Assembly (NCBI GenBank): GCA_914767715.1
Contig: OU612066.1
Location: forward strand, 7,941,001 to 8,005,000
Length of the DNA stretch: 64,000 bases
Direction of reading: 5' to 3'
DNA from: Membranipora membranacea
Lineage: Eukaryota > Bryozoa > Gymnolaemata > Cheilostomatida > Membraniporidae
The position numbers and the translations under genes were made by a program. Under the pieces are notes generated by a model. That model did not search any database and was not told where the DNA came from. It saw only the letters and a list, made by a program, of their open reading frames with translations. The stretch's first letter is position 1. Each line of letters opens with the position of its first letter. This document shows, piece by piece, positions 38,858 through 48,390 of this stretch.

Positions 38858-39261
38858 ATAGTCAGTTTTCTGAGCTCTGATTTACGCCTCAATTCAGAGT
38901 TGTCCTCTCTCCAGTTTGGTACTTTTAACCCACGCCGCATAGGAAAACGACTTATGTTAGGATAAAATGATTTTTGATTCAGAATCTGCACCATTGAAAA
39001 CCCTGCGAAACAAAGTTTCAAAATCATTGGAGGCTTGAATGTTGATAAGTCTTAGTGACGAAATTCATGAAGAATTCCATGAAATTTGTCCACAATTGTG
39101 CAGATTCTGAATCAAAAATCATTTTTATCCTAACATAAGCAGTTTTCAAGATAACCCTATTTTCAGCACGTTTTTCCTATGCGGCATGGGTTAAAAGTAC
39201 CAAACTGGAGAGAGGACAACTCCGAATTGAGGCCTAATTCAGAGCTCAGAAAACTGTCTAT
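38858..39261. mobile_element. 404-bp foldback element with long inverted arms in ACSL copy 2 intron 9
   Basis: The left arm (38858 to about 38991) and right arm (about 39099-39261) are inverse copies with few mismatches; ends read ATAGTCAGTTTTCTGAGCTC and GAGCTCAGAAAACTGTCTAT. The central 0.1 kb is single-copy. Intron 9 of copy 1 lacks it (383 against 738 bases). No coding capacity, so a non-autonomous MITE/foldback. Target-site duplication not clear. Confidence 0.8.
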
Positions 39262-41582
39262 TGTATTGGGTATTTTCATCCCTGAAGGATTTTTGGGTGG
39301 AACACTAATACAATCCAACTCAAACGAAATTGTTGCCCCCTCCCCCAGTTGGTTGTTGTTTGATATGATTTTCTAAGAACATTAACCAACATGTGGGTTT
39401 AATTCGCCTTAAAAAGCATTAGGCAGAGAATATCAATTTAATATTTTTATAGAAAGGAGAAGTTCAGGAAAAAATGATTTACTATTTCATTCTGCCTACA
39501 GGTGATGGCTGCAGTCAGTCAAAGTGCTGTCAAGTCGTGGCTCTTCCAGCAAGCATTACTGAAAAAAGAAGAATACTTCAAACGGTAAGATAATTTTTAT
39601 CGTTCGATCTCTCTGAATATGTCAGCTTCGGAATTCAAAGAGGATAATGTAATTCACATAATTGATATTACGAATAACTCAATCTCAATAAATTAACTCA
39701 ATAAATGATCTAGCACTTTTTACTATGACAATAAAACCGATGATCTTTTGCAGTGGTATCATCGCTAGGTCAACAGTATGGGACAAACTGGTATTTAAAA
39801 AGGTTCAGGATACCCTTGGCGGCAATGTCAAGCTGACAATTACGGGGGCGGCTCCTATATCACCTCCAGTATTGATATTCCTAAGGCTAGCTATCGGAGC
39901 AGGTGTCTGTGAAGGTTATGGACAAACTGAATGTTCACCGCCTATGACAGTCACTCTTTTAAGAGATCAACCTGTCGGTAAGTGATATTTAGTCATTTAC
40001 AGTCGATGTAGGTTTGGATGGGAAGTAGAAAAGAGTGGTGGAACTTGAATACTCCTGATGCTTACTTATTCTGTATTATAATATTGTCTTCATCAGGTGA
40101 AGTGGGTCCTCCTCTATCCTGTTGTACCATCAAGCTGGCCGATGTACCAGAGATGAATTACTACGCTTCAGACAACATAGGAGAAGTGTGTTGTTTTGGC
40201 AAACTGGTATTCAGGGGTTATTTACATGATGAGGTTAAAACTAAAGAAGCTATCGACAGTGAGGGATGGCTACATACTGGTGATATTGGAATCTGGACTG
40301 ACGTAAGTAGTCTTTGTGAGAGTGATGATCTATACGGTTTGATTTAGAAAACTCGGTCAGAACAGTCCAAGCTAGATTATTGTCAGTGTAGCTAGTATGT
40401 TCATCAGTAGAATTGACAAAAATGATTTACACCTGCCCAAATGAAAGTTCATTGAATATCTAATCTCTTGTAAAATTTGCCAGGTCATCGACATTATACG
40501 ACAACTCGAGCATAGAATATTGTATTGAGATCGTACCAGGGTCACGATGCCAATCCATGAAGGTCTATTCAATCTTATAAACAAGAATGTTAGACATATT
40601 TGGACATAACTTAATTTTTTAAGTGTGCTTTGGCCCAGTTGCTTCATTGATGTTTCCAAATAGAGATCATCCCATAGACTTAATATATCAAGTCATCTAT
40701 TGATCATCCTCACATCAATCTGGAATACATATTTTCCTCTTATGTTTTGAGGGAAATAACTCCGATGTGTGGTAAAATGTACCAGGGAGATTAGGACAAA
40801 CTCCCTGATATACCATACTATGTGTATCTAAGTTTTACAATATTTTGTTGGCACAGAGAGGGACACTGAAGATTGTAGACAGAAAAAAGAATGTATTTAA
40901 GCTTTCACAGGGAGAGTATGTAGCACCTGAGAAGATTGAGAATGTGTACATCAGCTGCCCTCTTGTCGGTCAATGTTTTATACACGGCGACAGTCTCAAA
41001 GCTTCTCTGGTAAGCCAACAAACATATGAATACTTATTATTTTTATATATTATAATATGTTTATCAGTAAGCCTGTCCTACCTCAGACAAGGCAAAAAGA
41101 AACCTTGTCTTCTGTATCTGATAGTTTTGTAGGAAGTCACTTGGCCTTTAAACCCTGAAAACAGTCGGGCCAACCCAAATGGAGTGGGGTCAGTTTAAGA
41201 ACATCCCCACGTCTGCCAAAGAATGGGATGCATATATATAAATTTTAATCAACTCCCCATAGTCATTTTATCTTGTAAAAGAAGGTAAACACAGAAAAGA
41301 CAAAAGCATATTGATGATGTTTATCACGGCTCAAGCACATCGTATCGTATTAATGAATAAAAAACTTAATTGATAGATATTTTTGTTTTTGGAAGCGCTA
41401 ACATTTAGTTTGATTCTTTGCAGACTCGTGACATATATTTATCTCCTGAGCCGTTTTCCGTAGAGAATGATCTTCTGACTCCCACATTCAAATTGGAGAG
41501 AGTCCAGGCACGTAAGATGTACAGAGATGTCATCGATGACATGTATGAGCACCTACAGTAGTGGATAATAAACCAGACCTGG

Positions 41583-41825
41583 CTCATGAGTGGCTGGTTA
41601 ACCATAGGAGTAGGAGGTGACTCAGCACCTAAGTGTTGTAGGATGAGGGTTCGAATCCCACTGCAGTACATCGACTACTGGGGTTTGGTTGAGCCCCAGG
41701 TATGCTCCGACCTGCCTGCAAACAGAGAGCAGCCTGGTGCAGAAATCGCTGCCTAGCAACCTGCCTGTAATAAATATTCTGCCGCCCATGCTCCGGGATG
41801 TGGCATGTGATACAACCATCCGAGT
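41583..41825 (+). mobile_element. SINE-like element, family S1, copy 2 (3'UTR of ACSL copy 2)
   Basis: Begins a few bases after the copy 2 stop codon. It has a clear pol III B box (GGTTCGAATCC near 41649) and an A-box-like segment upstream (around 41610). Copy 1 lacks it: after the stop the two copies are homologous again only from about 41826. It therefore inserted after the duplication. Confidence 0.75.
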
Positions 41826-43274
41826 TTAATCAAACATAATATCACACTGCTCAGGTAAATCTTGCTCACTTTTTGGTGTGAGAGACCAACTCTTTTGTCC
41901 GTTAACTTGCATTTCCGTAATTGTTTTTATTGATATACATCATTAAAGTGGTAATTGAAAACTGTGGCAGCTCCTCAACTGCTGGTTCGATGGATACACC
42001 AGCACATCTGGTCTTATGACAATGATATTGCATGTTTCCGGAACCATACCCCTATATATATATATGCATATCTAGTGATTTTACAACGATATAACTGTTA
42101 CACACAGAATTAAATTCTTCTCATAGAATGGAAATAGTAACCTCATGCAGTTAGAACACTCAACATAGGGACTCATCTAACATTAATCTGATTGGCTGTC
42201 TCTACTAGCATAAATAATATAGCCTGGGAAATTCACTTTTTTACCTAACTGGAGACAGTAATTAAATGCCTGCAACGTCGATGATTTGGGCTTTTTCAGA
42301 ATGCTACTAGGGACTGGCTATTTTTGCATGCCCATTGTTTGCCAAAAGCAACTAATGATGCTATTCCAGATATGGAATTCAATGCTGTTACATTATTATA
42401 TAAGTTTTTTTTTATAATTTTACGATGACGCATATGCTGCTTATTTTTAGCGTTATAACAAACAATAGTATTTTAAATGAATACGGGTTGTAGGATACTG
42501 TTATTGTTCCTGCTATAAAGCATAACGGTTCAACTGGGGAAGCTGATATAACGATGAGCCTAAGGTAAACTTTTTTGTGTATGTATTCAGTTCTGAGTTG
42601 CTTGCCCCTTTTCAGTGTGAATGCAACTCCTAATCAAATTTGGAGCTGCTGTCCATCCCACCCTCCCTGGTCCATGTAGTTCTGTTAAATTACTTGGGCA
42701 TGTAGCTTATTGTGTAAACTGGACCTCACACCGTCAACTGTCTTCAAAGCAAAGAGCTGCCTGGGCATGAGCCCTCCAACAGCTAGCAGCGAACAGAGTT
42801 TGTACCGTACATGCTGTCACAAGCTACAGAATATCAACTATCATGTTGAAAAGTCATCAACGGTTCTCTTTTTATTTACAAATAATTCAGAGAACATTTT
42901 ATGTCTAATCTAGGATGATTATTAGTTTATATAATTGTTCCAGAATGAGCAATACCAATACCATAAAATCTCAACTCCACCTGCTATGATAAATAAATTG
43001 AGTTGACTCTCTGATCAACACCCAGAGTTGGTAAATACATTCAAAAGCTGTGATGGGTATGGTTTGTTGTTGCAAGGCTAAATTCATTACGATGACAAGC
43101 AAAAAGTTTGTATGAGTCCATGAGTGGTCAAGGCGACACAGCAAATGTCTGACGAGTCAGATTATACATAGAACACGGCCCACCAGAGGCCCTCGATCGA
43201 TGCTAATAAGACTTAGGTTATTACTGAGTATCATAGCTGGTTATAGGATCCGTTGTGAGTATTATTCCTTTAAG

Positions 43275-43422
43275 GTACAGTGACTATACATTGACTGGTT
43301 CAGTCTCCGAGTCCCCATATATAGAATGCTCGTATCGTGAGCCTGATTTAGTGATGAATGAGCTGAGACCTGATAAAGCTTTGCAGATATTTTTGCATAA
43401 ACACCAGAGAACAGCCAGGAAA
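43275..43422 (+). CDS. Possible internal exon of an unrecognised plus-strand gene
   Basis: An open frame between an acceptor-like CCTTTAAG (43267-43274) and the donor GTGAGT (43423) encodes a charged, protein-like segment (for example NELRPDKALQIFLHKHQRTA). It ends in phase 0 and would join in frame to the terminal-exon-like sequences at 44488 or 44963. No family recognised. A different acceptor, TTATAG at 43241-43246, is possible. Confidence 0.3.
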
Positions 43423-43807
43423 GTGAGTAGTATACCCGTCACTGGGAGCATTATAATCCATATGTTTATAGAGTCATTGGCTGTGGCTGCGTGGACAACA
43501 TCTGAAATTTAAAGAGTTCCCTTAATTTTGAAGGTCATGCAGCGCTAAAGACAAATTGTTTGTGTTGTTTGGCTAACTGACAGCAGTTGGCGAAGATTAA
43601 TTAGCTCGAGAGCTATGACGGCAACAAGGCTATTTGACAATGCGCTTGAGTTCACATTGCTGCTGTTTGTTGTTTATTTATTGAGACCATCATAGAGATA
43701 TTATGATATGAATGTAGCAGTGAAGTGCTTACATACCTAGCCTGTCAAACTATGTTGATGGAGGGCTTGTCTAGATAGGCTATTACCTACATGACATACC
43801 ACACTAT

Positions 43808-43958
43808 CTTTTCACCTAGAGCAAGTTTGTTCCCTCTGTGGTGGTGATATGGAGGGATATGGCAAATGTTTGGTATTAAGGCACACCGCTGCGCCTCGAT
43901 ACCAAACATTTGCCCTCCACCACCACAGAGGGAACAAACTTGTTTTACTTTTCACCTA
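43808..43958. mobile_element. Hairpin element flanked by an 11-bp direct repeat
   Basis: Inverted arms start CAAGTTTGTTCCCTCTGTGG (43822 on) and end with the inverse at 43942; an inner pair GGCAAATGTTTGGTAT (43861-43876) and its inverse (43899-43914) continues the stem. The element is flanked by CTTTTCACCTA at 43808-43818 and 43948-43958, as expected of a target-site duplication. No gene inside. Confidence 0.7.
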
Positions 43959-44487
43959 CCTGCTGAGAGAGATACAAAGATCTGAAAGGAATAAATAGTT
44001 CTCAACTTGCGATCCATGTCCGTCTCACATGGAAATAGCTACATATGCAGTCATAGAGTAATCACCATCATAGTCTCGCCAAATGAAACATTATATGTGT
44101 AACTTCACTGAAAAGGGAACTCAACTTATTTTCAAAAGTCACTAAAAGCTATTGATTTTCACTCTGATATTCCACTAACGCTTCTCAAGTTATTGAATTT
44201 GTTGTTTAAATGATGACATTTCCTACTCTATGAAACATTATCAGTATAGAGACAAAAGGTGGATAATGTGTTATAAGTGGTAATACACTGGTGGACATTT
44301 CTATTTAGGCCTAGTATCACAACATCATGTCAGTGCAAATAAGCAAAATCTAGTCTTTTTGCAGGTGATCAAACTAGATGGTACTCGATTTTCAGCACCT
44401 TGAGTCCCAGGCACGCTTGGTTTAGGAGCCCAGGTACCAAGGCCTAAAAATTCTGTCAGACTTTCCACCTACTATTTCTTTCCTTAG

Positions 44488-44580
44488 GATGCTCACAACA
44501 CAGTAACTGATATTGCTTCTCAACCGCACTCAGTGCAAGCCCCTCCCAGCATTTCTGCTTCCATTACTCTTTCTTCTTAA
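44488..44580 (+). CDS. Possible terminal exon, copy A1 (30 residues plus stop)
   Basis: A pyrimidine-rich tract ending TTCCTTAG precedes a phase-0 frame DAHNTVTDIASQPHSVQAPP... ending in TAA at 44578-44580. The same exon with its flanks is repeated at 44963-45055. Reading frame and stop are kept in both, which favours a coding exon, but the donor gene is unrecognised. Confidence 0.35.
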   Translation, partial: DAHNTVTDIASQPHSVQAPPSISASITLSS

Positions 44581-44962
44581 CTATTGAACCGAATCAGCAA
44601 TATCTGTGGACAGGATATTTACGACTCATATAGTCAAATATCATCAATATCAAAATTACCGAAATATGCATCAAGTGGTGTTTCAGTCTCAATATATCAT
44701 TGTAATAAATATTGGCATAAACTATATTTAGTCTAAGCAATGAAGTTCATTTGGTTCATTATCACATGATCATTTACGATGGAGCTGGTGGGAATCCTGC
44801 TTTGATTGCACCAACAACAGTCATGATAAAGAGAAGATTTCGATTAAGTGGATGCTATGTTTTTTTTTTCCAATATCAGCACACACTCATGGTTTCACAC
44901 ACATGCAATGCAAGGCAATAAAAAATTCCGTCAAACTTTCCACCTTCTATTTCTTTCCTTAG

Positions 44963-45055
44963 GATGCTCACAACACAGTAACTGATAGTGCTTCTCAACC
45001 GCACTCAGTGCAAGCCCCTTCCAGCATTTCTGCTTCCACTACTCTTTCTTCTTAA
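44963..45055 (+). CDS. Possible terminal exon, copy A2
   Basis: Same length (93 bases), acceptor and stop as the copy at 44488, with three amino-acid changes (Ile to Ser at residue 9, Pro to Ser at 20, Ile to Thr at 26) by my reading. Either copy could serve as last exon for the candidate exon at 43275-43422; mutually exclusive use is possible but unproved. Confidence 0.3.
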   Translation, partial: DAHNTVTDSASQPHSVQAPSSISASTTLSS

Positions 45056-46532
45056 CTATTGAACCGAGTCAGCAATATCTGTGGCCAGGATATTTACACT
45101 CATATAATCAAATATCATCAATATCGAAACTACCGAAATATGCATCAAGTGGTGTTTCAGTCTCAATAATATCATTGTAATAAATATTGGCATAAACTAT
45201 ATTTAGTCAAAGCAATGAAGTTCATTTGGTCTACGGCATTAACCAGTGATTGATTGGTCTGATATGACCTTATATGTCGGTCACTACTTCCTCTCTCAGC
45301 ACCATGGCAAAATATGGAACTACAAAATTGTTTGATTTTATTTGATCGTACACCCATACTTATGACAGTAATATTGGAAACATTGGCTCATATACTTCAA
45401 ATGAAACCTGAGTTCAGGTGATAAATTAACATAACCGTCTACCATTACCAATCCAGGTATGCTGGTAGCACCCACACTATATGTTTGAACATTCCCTCTC
45501 TCACAAGCATCCCCACTCCCCTTGAATTCAACTGTAACAACAGAGTAAATGTAAATTTTAACATTTGATTATCACCTCATTATCTCCCTATTAGAATGTT
45601 CATAATCTTTGATGTACATATACTAGAGTAATTGATGCTCATCAACAACAGGAGTAGAAGTCGATCACAGATGAGGATGGGTATCCTTGATGTCAAGTAC
45701 AAACATTCATGGCATCATCAGTGCCAAGCCAAGATACATAATTATCACATGATCATTTACGATGGAGCTGGTGGGAATCCTGCTTTGATTATACCAACAA
45801 CAGTCATGATAAAGAGAAGATTTCGATTAAGTGGATGCTATGTTTTTTATTGTTTCCAGCAAATTGCAATAGTTTTACAGAAAAGCATTTTTTGAAATTT
45901 TTTTTCTGTTCTATGTAGTCTTGCTCAAGTGTGAAAGCAGAGATCAGTAACGGAGTCTGGATTGCCAATATCAGCACACACTCATGGTTTCACACACATG
46001 CAATGCAAGGCAATAAAAAATTGAAGTCACATATCAATGAAAACTGACACGAAAGTAGTTAATATGCGATGGTACCATGAACATCACACACCATAGATGG
46101 TCTCACTCTCAAAGGAGTGCGAGGCCATAGGAAATACTAGTTCTAGTAAAAGGCATCAGCGCCCATGCTTGACACTATGCAAGGAGTAGGATGTCCAACT
46201 CCTTGCATTTGATCAGCTATAATTTAGCAGAACCAAACAAAAGTTGGATGCAGAAGTTCACAACGGTGCTACTGAACCACAGTTATTATAACAAAAAATA
46301 TAAACAATAAAAGAGTGAAATATACAGAGTAATATAATCAAGAGACTAACCTATTGACTAATGACATCAATAGTTGTTTGAACACTCACATACACAGGTG
46401 GTAGACAGATATGTATGGGTCTATTCAAGCAACCAGAATGCGATGAATCGATAAAAGATAAGTTATACTAAATATTTCCTATAATACAGTTCAGTGAGAT
46501 GATAAAACGAGGGACTTCTGATGTTATCTGAT

Positions 46533-47102
<570 letters not shown>

Positions 47103-47439
47103 TTATACCTGAAAATAAAATGAAGTGGTGTTAAATAAAAGATAAAACAGTGTTATGCTACTTTATTAATAAGTTCTTTCTTCTTCTGCCTAAAGAGTTA
47201 AGAATGAATGGGCAAATCTATGCCTCAACTTTCCTTTGGTTTGTTAAACTCAATAAAAAGACACCTACAAGAATATATGATATGCTCACTCAACAGCCTC
47301 AGTCAGTTGACTAGCTATTATGAATAATACCAGTCCTATAGGGAGCTGAATGTCACTGCTAACATACAAGCAAAAAACTGACCATAGGGTTAAATGTGGG
47401 TAAAAATCGCAAGTGTTGTCTCTGTCCGAGGACTGAGAA

Positions 47440-47640
47440 ATTTCCGTGCCTTAAGGGCACGGCCGCCGTATTCGGCGCCAAGTTGCTCTCAGTTTCCAGG
47501 CAGGTCTGAGCACACCTGGGGCGTCATATGAGCCCAGTAGTCAGTAGACTGCAGCGGGATTCGAACCCAGAACCTCCAACGCTTGCGCGTTCAAGGGCAG
47601 GCGCTAGTCAGCTACCTCATACTCCTACTATGACCATATA
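47440..47640 (-). mobile_element. SINE-like element, family S1, copy 3 (H3.3 5'UTR intron)
   Basis: Minus-strand copy with B box GGTTCGAATCC (revealed as GGATTCGAACC near 47556 on plus), the GCAGGTCTGAGC segment and TACTCCTACTA at the 5' end. It lies inside the H3.3 5'UTR intron. Confidence 0.7.
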
Positions 47641-48140
47641 TCCAAAGTAATGCTCACTAAATGACTGTTGTCTGCTTGAAACATACACACGTCTTGTGAC
47701 TTCAGTCTCAGACAGAAACTAACACTGATCAAGTGTTTAGTAGTTATTAAAAAAAGTCGATTTGGTACCACAAATATAGGCAAGTAGTAGTAGTTCACCT
47801 ATTCGACACATTGTTGTGATTGATTGACATAACATATATATGCTAGCAATTTTGATTTTGAACAAGTTGAATGCATGATCATGAGAAGTAAGTGGTGATT
47901 AAGTCTGAATTTGAAAGCCATATAAGATGAGCATGATTGATTGGTGAGTTAAAATTCAATTATAACAAACAAGATGATGATGATGAAGTTTGTTGAACAT
48001 CATCATCTCATAAATAGTTCCTAATCATAATAATATTTATTAATCACAAGCAACAACTGGCACTTGGATCTAGACCTCTAACTAAGTCCAAAAAATCTAC
48101 AAAAACACATCAATGAAGCTCATGGTAACATCACACTCAC

Positions 48141-48182
48141 CTGCTTAGTTCTTTGTGCTAGTAGATACTTCTCAGTTCTGTT
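48141..48182 (-). other. H3.3 non-coding first exon (5'UTR), 5' end approximate
   Basis: On the minus strand an AAGCAG exon end is followed by the donor GTGAGT (48140-48135). This pairs with the acceptor TTTTCAG next to the H3.3 start codon at about 47109, giving a 5'UTR intron of about 1.0 kb. Vertebrate H3.3 genes have the same layout. The transcription start is inferred only from distance to the promoter motifs. Confidence 0.6.
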
Positions 48183-48390
48183 TGAAAATTAGGCGGTGAT
48201 GTCACAATCTATTACTCTCATGTGTGGTCTGACGTAGGGAGTTTTTGATTTTTGATTTTATTGGAAGACCCAGTAAGCAAGAATAGATATGATTGGGTAA
48301 AATTTTACTGATTTGATTGGAGGATATTCACGTTCCATTAAGACCTCCTCCACTTTGATTGGCTTACCTAACAAGTTTTTGATTGGTCTA
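48183..48390 (-). promoter_or_regulatory. Presumed H3.3 promoter: CCAAT cluster and two CRE/ATF-like sites
   Basis: Reading the minus strand, CCAAT pentamers occur at 48260-48264, 48292-48296, 48316-48320, 48358-48362 and 48382-48386, all in the same orientation. Closer to the first exon are TGACATCA (48197-48204) and ACGTCA (48230-48235), which resemble cAMP-response/ATF elements. Repeated CCAAT boxes are typical of histone promoters and CRE-like sites are known in vertebrate H3.3B promoters. Function here is inferred from motif and position. Confidence 0.5.

Larger units (their letters stand above)
34002..41561 (+). pseudogene. ACSL copy 2: tandem duplicate with several disabling changes
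   Basis: Fourteen of the fifteen copy-1 exons are present and collinear: 34002-34175, 35261-35354, 35756-35826, 35983-36083, 36336-36435, 37424-37632, 37962-38084, 38244-38336, 38629-38763, 39502-39584, 39754-39977, 40097-40302, 40857-41009, 41424-41561. Lesions seen: the exon 2 acceptor AG has become AA (35259-35260), moving the only nearby AG one base into the exon and shifting frame; exon 4 is 101 instead of 102 bases (one G lost near 36069), which puts a TGA at the exon 4/5 join; exon 14 (57 residues) is deleted; the AMP-binding loop reads GRHKG instead of GRPKG. The start may be ATG 34002 or the copy-1-like ATG 34029. Exons otherwise remain highly similar to copy 1, so decay is recent. 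A frameshift from an assembly error is possible for one lesion but not for all four. A transcript making a short N-terminal peptide cannot be excluded. Confidence 0.85.
33530..42964 (+). repeat. Segmental duplication unit 2 (contains ACSL copy 2)
   Basis: This unit is about 1 kb longer than unit 1. The extra length comes from insertions in copy-2 introns 1, 5 and 9 and a SINE after the stop codon, partly offset by the exon 14 deletion. None of these is found at the matching place in unit 1, so all are later than the duplication (or lost in unit 1). Confidence 0.85.
44445..46022 (+). repeat. Locally shuffled duplication A1-B1-A2-...-B2
   Basis: Block A occurs at 44445-44757 and 44920-45233. 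Block B occurs at 45741-46022 and, with 114 bases missing (equivalent to about 45848-45961), at 44758-44930. So A2 and B2 are 0.5 kb apart while A1 and B1 are fused. The missing pieces do not have GT..AG ends, so this looks like deletion during or after tandem duplication and not retro-splicing. Confidence 0.8.

Noticed and set aside
34002-41561. ACSL copy 2 as a working paralogue with alternative splicing
   Set aside because: The broken acceptor and the frameshift are both minus one and no nearby splice site restores the frame; the AMP-binding loop is also altered.
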